Positions 42,401-46,679 of a DNA stretch of 64,000 nt are shown piece by piece (within the stretch, counting starts at the first letter, position 1; each line of letters begins with the position of its first letter). This DNA is from Klenkia sesuvii. GTDB lineage: Bacteria > Actinomycetota > Actinomycetes > Mycobacteriales > Geodermatophilaceae. The position numbers and the translations under genes were made by a program. The notes beneath the pieces were generated by a model that saw only the letters and a program-made list of their open reading frames with translations, searched no databases and was not told where the DNA came from. The stretch spans positions 186,001 through 250,000 of the forward strand of contig NZ_JBAPLU010000001.1 in NCBI RefSeq assembly GCF_037083825.1. Direction: 5' to 3'.

Positions 42401-43978
42401 CGACTGCGGGGACGAGGACTGCGAGCCCGGAGACGACGACGCAGAAGACGGAGACGAAGACGGAGACGGAGAAGACGAAGACGGCGACGAAGACGTCGCC
42501 GGCGACGACGAGGAAGCCGGCGACGAGGAGGCCGCCGGGGCCGAGGTCGCGCTGGCTGGTGCACCCGCACCGGTGGTCGCCGTCCTGCCCTGCTGCCCCC
42601 CGGTCCCCTGCTGCGAACCGCCAGCCTGCTGGCCGCCCGACCCGCCGGCCTGGCCGGTAGCGCCGGCGTTCTGACCCGCTGACCCGCCGGTGTGCCCGGA
42701 CGAGCTTGCGGCACCGGTGGCCGCCCCCGACGTCCCTCCGGTCTGGCCCCCGGCGCCGGGTGCGGTAGCCGTCGCCGTCACCGGGGACCCGCCGAGCTGG
42801 CTCTGGGCGAGGTCGCCGCGGGCGACGGCGTCGGCGCCCTGGTCGAGCAGCGCGTTGCCCAGGGTCTGCGAGGGCCGGGTGACGGCGGAGATGACCTCGA
42901 CGCTGACCGGGCTGACGGTGCCCGCGCGCCCGGCGCCGCCGAGGGCTGCACCCAGCACGCTCTGCGCCGAGGGCCACGACCACTGGCCGTTGACCAGGCC
43001 GTTGGTGACGGTGCTGCTCAACGGGGAGGTGAGGGCGTTGTTGGCCGCCGCGTTGACGGCGTTGCCCGGCCAGCGGCGCACCGCGTTGCCCAGCCCGGGC
43101 AGGTTGCCGACGGTGTCGCGGCCCATGCGGTTGAGGGGGAGGTTGCGGGTGGTCCGGCCCAGCAGCGGACCGACCACCCCGCCCCCGACGAGGCCGCCGA
43201 GACCGCCGCCGACGGCCGCGGTGACCGTGTTGTTCCAGTCCCACTCACCGCGGGTGCCCTGCGACATCTGCATGGCCTGCGCGATGGAGTCGATGAGGAC
43301 CTCCTCGGCGACCTCCTCGAACACCTCGCGACCCAGGTGCTGCACGACGTGGTTGCTGACCACGCGGGAGACGACGCCGCGCGAGACGGCCCCGGCGACG
43401 GCGGTGGTGGTCTGCCGGGCGACGGCCTGGGTGACCGCCTTGGTGGCGAACTGACGCCCCACGGCCGCCACGATCTTCTGGATGATCTGCCCGATCGCGG
43501 TGCGCGCCGTGGCGGCGATGGGGCCGAGCAGCCCGCCGGTGGCGCCACCGGTGAAGAACATGGCCAGCAGCGCGACGAAGGCGGCGATGACGGCGACCCA
43601 GAAGGCCACGTTGATGGAGATCTTGCCGAACTGCGTCTCCATCGCGAAGTTGTCGGTCTGCTGCTGCATCGCCGACGCGTTCTGCACGAGCGCGGCCAGA
43701 CCGGCGTCGGGTGAGGCGATCAGCTGCTGCGCGATGTCCTCGAACACCATGGCCGCGGGCGCGTCCCACCCGGCCCGCAGCGTCGTGGTGGCGTCGGAGA
43801 GGTCGGCCGCGGCGTCGCTGAGGTCCTGCGCGAGCGCGGCCCACTCGTCGCGGATGGCCCAGACCGCTGTCTCGCTGCCCTCGGGCCAGCTCTGCCCCGA
43901 GACGACCATGGAGACGAGGTCGACGAACCAGTCGGGCTGGTCGCCCACCTGCCAGGCGGGCGTGACATCGCCGCTCAC
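32846..43978 (-). CDS. Giant ESX-type multi-domain toxin frame, 3710 codons
   Basis: One frame is open from GTG 43978 to 32846. Residues 1-400 resemble the WXG100-like N domain of CpnT-type toxins (WAIRDEWAALAQDLSDAAAD, membrane helices, Gly-rich turns). Residues about 400-640 are a Ser/Thr/Gln-rich linker. Toxin-like domains lie at about 837-1009, 1422-1700 and 1981-2294 (the last is Tox-PL-like). Residues 2511-3710 hold repeated hydrophobic plus coiled-coil units, a Pro-rich tail and a Cys cluster. Between the toxin domains the frame reads Gly/Asp/Arg-rich, shadow-like sequence exactly where immunity-like genes lie in another frame. It may be one polypeptide, or a toxin array plus a separate downstream gene (possible GTG at 36421, 1191 residues). 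YbaB- and EspC-like genes precede it. Confidence 0.55.
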   Translation of the reverse strand: MSGDVTPAWQVGDQPDWFVDLVSMVVSGQSWPEGSETAVWAIRDEWAALAQDLSDAAADLSDATTTLRAGWDAPAAMVFEDIAQQLIASPDAGLAALVQNASAMQQQTDNFAMETQFGKISINVAFWVAVIAAFVALLAMFFTGGATGGLLGPIAATARTAIGQIIQKIVAAVGRQFATKAVTQAVARQTTTAVAGAVSRGVVSRVVSNHVVQHLGREVFEEVAEEVLIDSIAQAMQMSQGTRGEWDWNNTVTAAVGGGLGGLVGGGVVGPLLGRTTRNLPLNRMGRDTVGNLPGLGNAVRRWPGNAVNAAANNALTSPLSSTVTNGLVNGQWSWPSAQSVLGAALGGAGRAGTVSPVSVEVISAVTRPSQTLGNALLDQGADAVARGDLAQSQLGGSPVTATATAPGAGGQTGGTSGAATGAASSSGHTGGSAGQNAGATGQAGGSGGQQAGGSQQGTGGQQGRTATTGAGAPASATSAPAASSSPASSSSPATSSSPSSSSPSPSSSPSSASSSPGSQSSSPQSSAQSSSAPPSSASSSSTSSSTSSSTTQGTSPGQQGSTPSSPQASSPQAPQSSTPSGQQGATSSSSPTAQSSQQSTAQSSRDGGSTDPSTSPAEQQSTSPSTGGQPSTTSAADPASDPLRQAVEHRDAVVDDLTQKLNKGLAPEQQLSREQVETFLRERAASRAGLHVDTAVDAPVPATDTSPGSTTADPSTSQPTVGSTGQPPVGPAVVEDALDPGRNADEGALPGAGQVRDPGAGTGADRPADAGGDPQRGRVDRGGDDHLGAGHHGGLPPAGDTRGTADRAGDPPAGRPRGDEGDGPDRPDGLTRDAAPNGDVTRSPNGFPTGGSNRPVDPVAAWTWAENAYDAFRSDPADVAAIAANVAGEDRGRGNPAGTFTPADIAAIKAHVMEDVHELPDRYGEGVSVQRFAEDPDMAEAWIRLRAGTHTPADVVLLRHELRELTLMRGTPPMDYDTAHELTQRDHDWDSQRTAPRGETYDAWEVRDGASDPHDPDGAGRVDGELPVRTDVGGPAEVGDARPGHGGTGGVDRPRRPAGGELAPAGAAANRGVDPEGADHRLSRVMSPSRSKGYFPSTAPGDGSMTEGLTDGDGDVRRAGPADRPGGDVPVRTEPAGDGRAVDDRPGDRRDDGHDGPGAVGGRLAPPPARDDGDLAGTGVDRHLTGTGTLDEGEHGDLPGVREGVGDRDGGGLPVRGSRGPDGAPGVDPEGRPVPGPDAAGDQSRTDPEGDRPGGAPGRSGGRLAGPGADPELTLGDTEGPSTDPATRGDASDDRPAGRDLRGVAGPDVPGLGERAEPVRGVRRQPGGPGVHPGHGAGVGADGAHDGGDGVRAGVALPVARGDVLGAVTEQAAGPVAARVGRGPEAGGGDRADQGGQDGLGGRGARVGGDRDGAGAQGRLTQDDVAGPGADPELSPGDVAGPVDTEGPAGPEGPADPDPDAVFGLDSLTLPPSFHDSVAEHLPPGVTVEQFDAVRQTLAAADLTDEQRAVMTAVRESVGFPPGTLVQRVLPMEFAQSYLAGTQLRGADGTFVFRATHAQSFTARLQDVATLRTVDQIVEGLRLDYAGTRFPPGTSEVAALRFPLPRTARVSTPYGPTMGGTNTSGPPFTGNGFTRSVDHRVPEGDLQDAVALPDGAELWAIDRQGHERRIGVYDADTQSWTDLRATRVESPTTEENASDDRPAGRDLRGVAGEDVPRVGHGRPDDLAGVRRDPGGPGVHPGTGAGVAPDGAGRRGDPGRADDPVPVAGRGVLGGGTQRSPGAAAAELDGQGREPGRAAGPDQGGQVRVGDGGARGGGGRPRAGAPDGLTVADQPVQAVEDPTPSLSHLETEDDRTAAAGRDVLGAPRADLSRDGQARGADGAAAVLGTGGGLRPTSDGRVGSGGAEGGRRADDAADDLSVAGGSVPGDGAGGRPAGAAAPGQQQDGPGPGADGGGPGGVQRDGAGDRGVGDRPAAHVGLTSSVAEALGAAPEPVATVAGHDVVRVGPRLAVVGPAGPLDVDAALRQVAEALAADPAQAELARTLADGLRTGTVPYVQVEAGPDGAPVATELPTTPTWEPGQDETGVPRPAVDPTRYTDPGTTEAEALRQAHRVAGGDVAGWVGAVNPHLGDHPLGTAEAEQWANNCGECARRVADAVQGLAVRPAWGDPQRGEYAEMWAWTGGAPTAQAVAPAPVPPTDGSPVVDDTSAFTADVWADLESRLRGAPAGTVAVVGVDWHVPGLPRGHAGGHWFNAVVTSRGLLWVDGQDGTATGWPPAYPHGIWRGEAMVRRPGAAWEGVDLAAGRGAGDDAAGDGARVGSAGHPGAGGRGDAGLDGQRRPGDRGDVGGAPVPGRLAGDAADPAAGRPGDHGARRSGPAGAPGAREPGAGLGAAGRSGELTPAQNPERRAGAVDGPLLEGEPDAARPLTETPHGGAPGVREGGGEPGGGRVPLGPGRGGPLETGGARSPGSDEVALGGGGRPADARGGPGGDQASARDGQLAGPGRGRALEVAARADDLVRLAEQATSADPRTRRRAADIAAELLPLLGLDEGGYAADGSRDGGSPDFDALAAELPARARRAVAVLGLVANPALLPSGLPSAGSAAAKVVLGGALGAVTSGAAAFTVGAFTGDGSRMTAAVVSAVAGVAGQVAAVVADRRLARLTELLRAADEVRRGLPPDAAAVHDRAVEEALRRTGSDVSAARAAEAATAALAELTGQPSASATPGTGLLGALQQRLETLAPGAGPGRASASARTEQDRADLHRADRTTEDRTTVDGTAADPTTDAGQSGARTPSTPGLRAWVTKAATGAVTAATFGAVGFGLTAALGLVGVTLATVTPLAAAVAGAGLTAVVEHRQSQHKAALEAQRTAVDEARRAARAAAEHAADAAAHDEAGRRLDAESRAAARRAARLDALLAEVAAGGSGRSARTDADARTDADAAQPPTDPATEPGPTTDQLVPGPRSEPVDARTLSPADRARVTELRAALQAVESTRGRARTAATARARELAAGMGLDSAPVRGSDPDALGWPHRRAVLDEDVQLRLAALDELPTAVPSAGWAVAKGLAGSLVPSLAATALGISTMGIAPAVGLALGPVALAVSVALAERSAAVAKEQGKRPSSRWSQAATDQLDAARAERAADHEAARAELAAQQAGNRARERLLADIVAAGVRERLLGVRRPPPAPAPEPPPPSAEVDEPAAVTAPASTGRPHVLTAARRMLIPSVVVATGAVALASTSLPPHELLSPAAWQALTGPALAVAAGAAGAMTAPAAALVATVGDVAAGRSAFVNEGLRAKAVDARRARWAGIDLAAGRADVDTARARARAEALAARAELAAVRDRVDGRAARSVQPAALRLVLDRAAALVAGVESALGRLTAHPGPATQAQDVAVLARTTEQLADTPRPERAERVRAVVEEARRLGLLEDGPEPARLRTGLPPALATVSAALVGVGSAAAGTAVAMAQDEEFLRWVRTIANATGWWPEETCDCPPGTPCTCRGRAEPPRPPAAQSPPAPGVSPAPAAPPSSGRPTTPSRPPLPYSPPPAAAFPVGAVGPAVDVDLWPDGIGRTTATVVTVVAPGGAAVDLLVRWVEPGRSGGAVLVLSDVPGGAFWWGVPVAVTQAVEQAVAALGVPDDRLAGAVVVGERGGPEGGLSELPVVPGPGPARLVPGRGPRLLPPREAESARSALRLRPVPDLLGRLRQVPAGR
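36448..36681 (-). CDS. Immunity-like protein of the YR[WYF]G family, copy 4
   Basis: A 77-residue acidic/basic mixed protein nested in another frame of the giant toxin frame. It begins MAVRLEYEKVAESPEAVEYR and ends with TGSWPDRGVVEH. Three further small genes (40156, 40423, 40729) share V-x-YR-[YWF]-G and the end G-x-WP-x-[RK]-G-x-I/V, so they are one paralogous family of putative immunity proteins. Ribosome site GGAG lies 9 bases upstream. The toxin matched to it is not visible; only about 30 residues separate it from the previous immunity gene. Confidence 0.7.
   Translation of the reverse strand: MAVRLEYEKVAESPEAVEYRWGPDAVDRSRRVVLDPRDPTRWPSVGADDPQMPAVVRAVIKRQRATGSWPDRGVVEH
36778..37098 (-). 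CDS. Putative immunity gene following the Tox-PL-like domain
   Basis: About 106 residues starting with GTG at 37098; a TTG or internal GTG start is also possible. The core FRDAWLVTRPTPRRGAPVI followed by a GGRVRPV segment is reminiscent of Imm35/YrhB-like immunity domains, which often pair with papain-fold toxins. It directly follows the Tox-PL-like domain at 37099-38037, so it is the likely cognate immunity. The N-terminal 30 residues are low complexity and may not be translated. Cytoplasmic; would bind and inhibit the toxin. Confidence 0.6.
   Translation of the reverse strand: MPPGREWTLPQDEAQGTTQPGTEPGSAVPGTPEQAVAATLAWTGSDDQATEGTWEAHPFRDAWLVTRPTPRRGAPVIMVRGGRVRPVHLARESLEQAWEQLAGQGS
37099..38037 (-). 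other. Tox-PL-like papain-fold toxin domain (residues about 1981-2294)
   Basis: The giant frame here encodes a pre-toxin helical part and then a papain-like glutamine deamidase/protease fold. Catalytic candidates are Cys in WANNCGECARRVADAVQG (about residue 2149), His in GHAGGHWFNAVV (about 2252) and Asp in LLWVDGQDGT (about 2266), the Cys-His-Asp triad seen in Tox-PL toxins. Such domains deamidate or cleave host or rival proteins. An immunity-like gene follows. There is no stop codon at the domain's end. Confidence 0.72.
38038..38421 (-). CDS. Immunity-like protein of the WRG family, copy 3
   Basis: A 127-residue protein. It shares LPDGTYWEHRGLTYRG at the start, CRWRGEAFQVMAQEGD in the middle and a final VFNATVPATEVSEIAQ with the two other copies at 38491 and 39715. 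Strong ribosome site GGAGACCGAGG upstream of ATG 38421. The gene lies 69 bases after the previous immunity gene with no toxin domain between, so it is an orphan or protects against a toxin now lost. Cytoplasmic, about 30 percent alike to copy 2 by eye. Confidence 0.72.
   Translation of the reverse strand: MTAQQLPDGTYWEHRGLTYRGTVRPGGRTVLLLSSEPAEGFAPRATGGWGLEVPRADAVRTTLRTTCRWRGEAFQVMAQEGDQLVLRHLGSSRTARDLGLTEVDRGVFNATVPATEVSEIAQQRTSG
38491..38880 (-). CDS. Immunity-like protein of the WRG family, copy 2
   Basis: A 129-residue protein with RGRTYRG, a CRWQGEVFWVVGRSD core and the terminal LTRVDKFGWETVVPEAEVDG. It follows the toxin-like domain at 38881-39714; the ATG at 38880 has GAGGAG upstream and overlaps that domain's end. 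A related gene (59265) follows a related toxin-like domain (59651) elsewhere in the locus, which supports this pair being toxin and immunity. It is the closest relative of copy 1 at 39715 (identical MTDLPDGTYVEWRGRTYRGS start). Confidence 0.75.
   Translation of the reverse strand: MTDLPDGTYVEWRGRTYRGSDTGDQTTLLVFAETQEDPEFTPGRVRGWRRTVPAAEATLVELTTRCRWQGEVFWVVGRSDPPGRLQLSWTGRDESRAEQLGLTRVDKFGWETVVPEAEVDGLEQVRRTG
38881..39714 (-). other. Toxin-like domain 3 of the giant frame (residues about 1422-1700)
   Basis: About 277 residues, unrecognised family. Visible blocks: FVFRATHAQSFTARLQDVAT, VEGLRLDYAGTRFPPGTSEV, PYGPTMGGTNTSGPPFTGNG and DAVALPDGAELWAIDRQGHE. The PPFTGNGFT and DGAELW pieces also occur in the 299-residue SseB protein at 59651 (PPFTGTGFA, HGAQMFELEPDGTERR). 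So the same C-terminal module is used twice in the locus. Next to it is the WRG immunity gene at 38491. Mode of action unknown; an NAD-using or glycohydrolase activity is only a guess. Confidence 0.65.
39715..40098 (-). CDS. Immunity-like protein of the WRG family, copy 1
   Basis: A 127-residue protein: LPDGTYVEWRGRTYRGS, then a V-F-A-D-S-Q-E-D-P segment, CRWRGETFWVLSRS, and LTRVDKMAWEVEVPESEVTG. Ribosome site GAGGGG upstream of ATG 40098. It is an orphan: only 57 bases and no toxin domain separate it from the previous small gene. The N-terminal 20 residues are identical to copy 2, which suggests a recent duplication. It would guard against the toxin type at 38881 or a relative. Confidence 0.75.
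   Translation of the reverse strand: MTDLPDGTYVEWRGRTYRGSVSGPSQYVVFADSQEDPEFIPGMVRGWERTVPMTEATGFALASRCRWRGETFWVLSRSRQPARLLLGWDGDPRRAGEIGLTRVDKMAWEVEVPESEVTGMEQVRRAA
40156..40392 (-). CDS. Immunity-like protein of the YR[WYF]G family, copy 3
   Basis: A 78-residue protein: MAIFLAFEKESETATEVVYR, FGGAEDP, and the ending EGAWPDRGRIQS. It follows the next copy (40423) after 30 bases and precedes the WRG copy 1 gene. Ribosome site GAAGG upstream. The family is recognisable by V-x-YR-x-G and the G-x-WP end. No toxin domain is between these genes, so they are probably kept from displaced cassettes. Confidence 0.7.
   Translation of the reverse strand: MAIFLAFEKESETATEVVYRFGGAEDPTAHLVSIPRDDPSRAPMPQGISPALTQKVIGRVVLRAGREGAWPDRGRIQS
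40423..40644 (-). CDS. Immunity-like protein of the YR[WYF]G family, copy 2
   Basis: A 73-residue protein: MATATFVERDQLTDREVTYR, YGPSPQAMDERL, and TGTWPERASIAT at the end. Ribosome site GGAGGG 8 bases before ATG 40644. Between it and the previous gene is a stub of about 28 residues in the giant frame, too short for a toxin. It is one of four copies in this locus. Confidence 0.7.
   Translation of the reverse strand: MATATFVERDQLTDREVTYRYGPSPQAMDERLTIVLATGETTGTTDRAPWVAGWLRHRRGTTGTWPERASIAT
40729..40953 (-). CDS. Immunity-like protein of the YR[WYF]G family, copy 1
   Basis: A 74-residue protein: MALRIRMTRTAQDASTVSYR, YGPTWEDQPR, and TGEWIPKGQIIA at the end. Ribosome site GGGAGG about 7 bases upstream of ATG 40953. 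The toxin-like domain at 40954-41470 ends right at this start, so it is the likely cognate immunity. The stop is 84 bases before the next family member. Confidence 0.72.
   Translation of the reverse strand: MALRIRMTRTAQDASTVSYRYGPTWEDQPRSVMLDRDTGEPVESTDLDDRRVASWLRREQQRTGEWIPKGQIIA
40954..41470 (-). other. Toxin-like domain 1 of the giant frame (residues about 837-1009)
   Basis: About 170 residues. Visible features: PVDPVAAWTWAENAYDAFRS, FTPADIAAIKAHVMEDVHEL, DVVLLRHELRELTLMRG, DYDTAHELTQRDHDWDSQ and a final TYDAWEV. The RHEL...YDTAHELTQR pattern occurs in C-terminal domains of polymorphic toxins I recall from Actinobacteria and Firmicutes; the activity is not known to me. The domain flows into the start of the immunity gene at 40953 without a stop in frame. 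Confidence 0.6.
41485..41742 (-). CDS. Orphan immunity-like gene with EF-Tu domain-2-like pattern
   Basis: An 85-residue protein: MRAHYLVQDRFAIPGRGPVL, TGLLTQGEIRNGDGLTV, VRVTMVDFHRR and VVTRGTVLIGQTA. The pattern of an I-x-GRG turn, NGD loop, and TRG-V end resembles the beta barrel of EF-Tu domain 2 or a related OB-like fold. A perfect GGGAGGA precedes ATG 41742 by 6 bases. It follows the linker of the giant protein directly, with no toxin domain in front, so any cognate toxin is missing. Confidence 0.7.
   Translation of the reverse strand: MRAHYLVQDRFAIPGRGPVLTGLLTQGEIRNGDGLTVAGTTTSVRVTMVDFHRRETPEGPLIGLEIHPQDAPVVTRGTVLIGQTA
42060..42780 (-). repeat. Ser/Thr/Gln-rich low-complexity linker
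   Basis: About 240 codons of the giant toxin frame are Ser-, Gln-, Gly- and Thr-rich, with homoserine runs such as SSSPATSSSPSSSS. In DNA the stretch 42420-42500 is almost pure purine on the plus strand (GACGAAGACGGAGACGGAG type), lower in GC than its surroundings. This is the flexible spacer of ESX polymorphic toxins and may be slippage-prone. Confidence 0.75.
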
Positions 43979-44065
43979 GTCACCCCCTGGAGCATGGTCG
44001 TCGGCCGGCGCCGCGGGCGGCGCACGAGAACTGTCCCACCGCGCCCGGCGGCGCGGGGGCGGGGT

Positions 44066-44446
44066 TCAGGAACCGCTGCCCGGTGTCCCGGCGCCGGAGG
44101 CCTGGGCGTCGACGGGCAGCACCTCGGCGGCCTGCTCGGCGTCGGAGGCCAACGAGGTGCCGATGGCGGTCCGCGCACCCTGCCCGCGCTCGTGCAGCTG
44201 GGTGGCGACAGCGGTGACGGCGTCGCGCACCGTGCCGGTGTTGTCGACGTAGCCGCCGGCCGCGGAGAACTGCTGCCCCGCCTCGTCGGAGCCCCACGGC
44301 CGGGCGGCCTCCATGCCCGCGATCGCGGCGAGGCGCTCGGTGACCGACCGGTTGAGCGCGCCCTCGGCGGCCTCCCAGGCCAGGATGCCGGCGCCGGCCT
44401 GCTCCGGGTCGATCGAGACGCTGTTGCCGCTGGTGGACTCCGCCAT
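44066..44446 (-). CDS. EspC/WXG100-like type VII partner protein
   Basis: A 126-residue helical protein. The middle piece RPWGSDEAGQQFSAAGGYV has the W-G turn and following helix typical of EspC-like secretion targets; two long helices lie on either side, so it should fold as a helical hairpin. No YxxxD/E is evident. ATG 44446 has GAGGAG upstream. It lies between a YbaB-type gene (2-base gap) and the giant toxin gene, and probably serves as a secretion partner or chaperone of the toxin. Confidence 0.8.
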   Translation of the reverse strand: MAESTSGNSVSIDPEQAGAGILAWEAAEGALNRSVTERLAAIAGMEAARPWGSDEAGQQFSAAGGYVDNTGTVRDAVTAVATQLHERGQGARTAIGTSLASDAEQAAEVLPVDAQASGAGTPGSGS

Positions 44447-44448
44447 CG

Positions 44449-44847
44449 TCAGGCTCCTCGTGTCCGTCGTTCCATGTCGCCGATCACCTGGTCCAGGTCA
44501 CCGTCGAGCGTGGCCCGCATCTGCTCGGGCGGCACGATGGCCGAGAAGGTGTCGATGACCTGCTCGCGGGCGGCCGCGGCCGCCTTCTGCACCGTGGCGG
44601 TGATGGTGTCGGCCAGCTCCCGGGAGTCGGGACGGCGGTAGATGCGCGGGTCCAGGTCGAGCCGGACCAGGTCGCCCTGCGGCCCCACCGTGACCGTCAC
44701 CAAGCCGTCGCGGGACTTCTCCGTCACCTGCACCGCCTTGGCCCGGGCCAGCAGCGCCGGCGCCTCGGCGACCATCGACTCGAAGCGGTGCTGCAGCTGG
44801 TCGGCGTAGGCCCGCAGCGCCGTGGTGTCGGAGGAGGACGGTTCCAT
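44449..44847 (-). CDS. YbaB/EbfC-family protein
   Basis: A 132-residue protein. The YbaB core is LVTVTVGPQGDLVRLDLDPR, preceded by a helix with AYADQLQHRFESMVAEA. YbaB proteins are small nucleoid-associated dimers, but relatives next to ESX toxins are thought to have other, unknown jobs. ATG 44847 has GAGGAGGT 4 bases upstream. It heads the toxin operon (YbaB, EspC-like, toxin). Confidence 0.82.
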   Translation of the reverse strand: MEPSSSDTTALRAYADQLQHRFESMVAEAPALLARAKAVQVTEKSRDGLVTVTVGPQGDLVRLDLDPRIYRRPDSRELADTITATVQKAAAAAREQVIDTFSAIVPPEQMRATLDGDLDQVIGDMERRTRGA

Positions 44848-44968
44848 GCGACCTCCTCGTCGAGCTGCGCGCGGGGCCGGCACCCCGCGGGGACGTGGGC
44901 CGACGATACTGGCCGCGCCGGTTCCCGCACCCGCGGACCGCTCGACGACCGACACCGGGGAGGTGCAC

Positions 44969-46282
44969 GTGGCGCGCTCCCGCGTCCTGCCCGGTGCCGC
45001 CGCGGTGGTGGCAGGGGCGCTCGCCGCCGGTGCGCTCGTGGTGGGTCCCGGGGCCGGCCGGGCCGTCGCCGCGGAGGCCTGCGACCAGCCGCCCCCGGCG
45101 TCGGCGCAGATCGCCGACGTCCCCTGGCCCCAGCTGCGCTACGACCCGCCCACCCAGGTGTGGCCCTTCGGCACCGGGGCCGGCGTCACCGTCGCCGTGC
45201 TGGACACCGGCGTCTCCGCGGCCCACCCGCAGCTGCAGGGCCGGGTGCTGCCGGGCACCGACGTCGTCCGGTCAGGGCCGGCCGACGTCGACTGCACCAC
45301 CCACGGCACAGCGCTGGCCAGCCTGGTGGCCGCCGGCCAGGTGACCGGCGTCGGCCTGCGCGGCCTGGCCCCCGCCAGCACCGTCCTGCCCGTGCAGGTG
45401 AGCGACGACCCGGTCACCGACCCCGCCGCCCAACCCGTGGACCCCGGCCGGGTGGCCGCAGGCCTCGACGCCGCCGTGGCCGGGGGCGCCCAGGTCGTGC
45501 TGGTGGGCACGGTGCTCTACCAGGACGACCCGGGGGTGGCGGCCGCGGTGACCCGGGCCCTGGACGCCGGGGTGGTCGTGGTGGCCCCGGTCGGCGACGG
45601 GCACGACGAGGAGCTCGGCAACCGCCCCGACCCCGCCTCGATCACCCCCTACCCGGCGGCCTACGACGGCGTGGTGGGCGTCGGCGCGGTCGACCGCGAC
45701 GGGCAGCGCAGCCGGGGCTCGCAGATCGGCGGCTACGTCGACCTGGTCGCCCCCGGCGGTGACGTCGTGGCCGCCGGCTCCACCGCGCAGGCCGTGTACA
45801 GCGGCACCGCGTTCGCGGCGGCGTTCGTGGCGGCCACCGCGGCGGTGCTGGTCGGGTCGCCCGACGTCGTGCTCCCCCCCGGCGCCGACCGCGGGCCGGC
45901 GGTCCAGGCGCAGCTGGTCGGCACGGCGACCCCGGCCGCCGGGGTGCTCGGCTACGGCGCAGGTGAGCTGTCACCGTCGCGCGCGGTCACCGAGCCGCTG
46001 GTCGCCGGCGACCCGTCCGCCCTGCCGGGGTACCGGCCGCCGCCGCTCGACGAGGCCGCCGAGGCACGTGCGGAGACGGTGGCCCGGGCCGACCGCACGG
46101 CGGTGCGCTGGGCCGCGGGCACGGCGGTGCTGGTCGTGCTGGTCGTGCTGGTCGCGGTGGTGGTCCCCCGGGCCCGCCGCCGCCGGTGGCGCGCGGGTGC
46201 ACCGGCCCCGGCCCGCCGGGTCGAGCGCGATCCCGAGTTCGTGCCCGGCGACGCCCTCTTCCGGGCACCGCCGCTGCCCTGA
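44969..46282 (+). CDS. mycP: Mycosin-like subtilase lacking the catalytic serine
   Basis: A 437-residue type VII mycosin-like protein: signal peptide (VVAGALAAGALVVGPGAG), S8 domain, Pro-rich linker, C-terminal membrane helix (AVLVVLVVLVAVVVP) and basic tail. The catalytic Asp79 (VAVLDTGVSAAHP) and His112 (DCTTHGTAL) are present. The nucleophile motif, normally GTSxAxP, reads SGTAFAAAF, so the serine is Ala281. The oxyanion region VVAPVGDGHD also lacks the usual Asn. It is probably an inactive scaffold. The GTG at 44969 has GGGGAGG upstream. It is divergent from the YbaB gene and convergent with the Esx genes. Confidence 0.88.
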   Translation: MARSRVLPGAAAVVAGALAAGALVVGPGAGRAVAAEACDQPPPASAQIADVPWPQLRYDPPTQVWPFGTGAGVTVAVLDTGVSAAHPQLQGRVLPGTDVVRSGPADVDCTTHGTALASLVAAGQVTGVGLRGLAPASTVLPVQVSDDPVTDPAAQPVDPGRVAAGLDAAVAGGAQVVLVGTVLYQDDPGVAAAVTRALDAGVVVVAPVGDGHDEELGNRPDPASITPYPAAYDGVVGVGAVDRDGQRSRGSQIGGYVDLVAPGGDVVAAGSTAQAVYSGTAFAAAFVAATAAVLVGSPDVVLPPGADRGPAVQAQLVGTATPAAGVLGYGAGELSPSRAVTEPLVAGDPSALPGYRPPPLDEAAEARAETVARADRTAVRWAAGTAVLVVLVVLVAVVVPRARRRRWRAGAPAPARRVERDPEFVPGDALFRAPPLP

Positions 46283-46302
46283 CCGGCCCGACCCCGAGCG
46301 CA

Positions 46303-46339
46303 CGACGGCCGCCCCCCGCGGTGCGGGGGGCGGCCGTCG
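46303..46339. terminator. Bidirectional terminator between mycosin and esx genes
   Basis: Perfect 17-bp arms (46303-46319 and 46323-46339) with a 3-base loop between the stops of two convergent genes. It is very GC-rich (CGACGGCCGCCCCCCGC) with no U-tract, and it should stop both transcripts. Confidence 0.85.
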
Positions 46340-46354
46340 GACGGTCGTGCGGGA

Positions 46355-46654
46355 TCAGCCCGAGACGAGGCTGACGTTGGCCTGCTCGGTGGACTGCGAG
46401 GTCTCCGCCGAGGAGTTCAGCGCGGCCTGGAAGGAGATGAGGGCCTCCTTGATCCGGTCCGCGGCCGAGTTCCACTGCTGCTGGCGGGCCGAGTAGGCCA
46501 CCTGCGCATCGCTGGTCCAGGTGCTCATCAGCGAGTTCACCTGGTTGTTCACCTCGCTCAGCGAGGTGTCGAGGCCGGAGGCGGCACTGTTGACGAAGCC
46601 CGCGGCCTCGCTCTGGAGCGCCCAGCTGACCTGGTACTCACCACCACTGCTCAT
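46355..46654 (-). CDS. Esx-like WXG100-family protein A
   Basis: A 99-residue helical-hairpin protein of the WXG100 class. The turn reads STWTSDAQVAY, so the usual W-x-G is W-T-S. Helices: LQSEAAGFVNSAASGLDTSL and ARQQQWNSAADRIKEALIS. The C terminus is Ser/Thr/Gln-rich (ALNSSAETSQSTEQANVSL) with no YxxxD/E. Pairs with the next gene. A terminator follows at 46303. It would be exported through the EccBCDE channel as half of an EsxA/B-like heterodimer. Confidence 0.85.
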   Translation of the reverse strand: MSSGGEYQVSWALQSEAAGFVNSAASGLDTSLSEVNNQVNSLMSTWTSDAQVAYSARQQQWNSAADRIKEALISFQAALNSSAETSQSTEQANVSLVSG

Positions 46655-46679
46655 GACTGCTCCTTCTCCGTGCGCTCGA

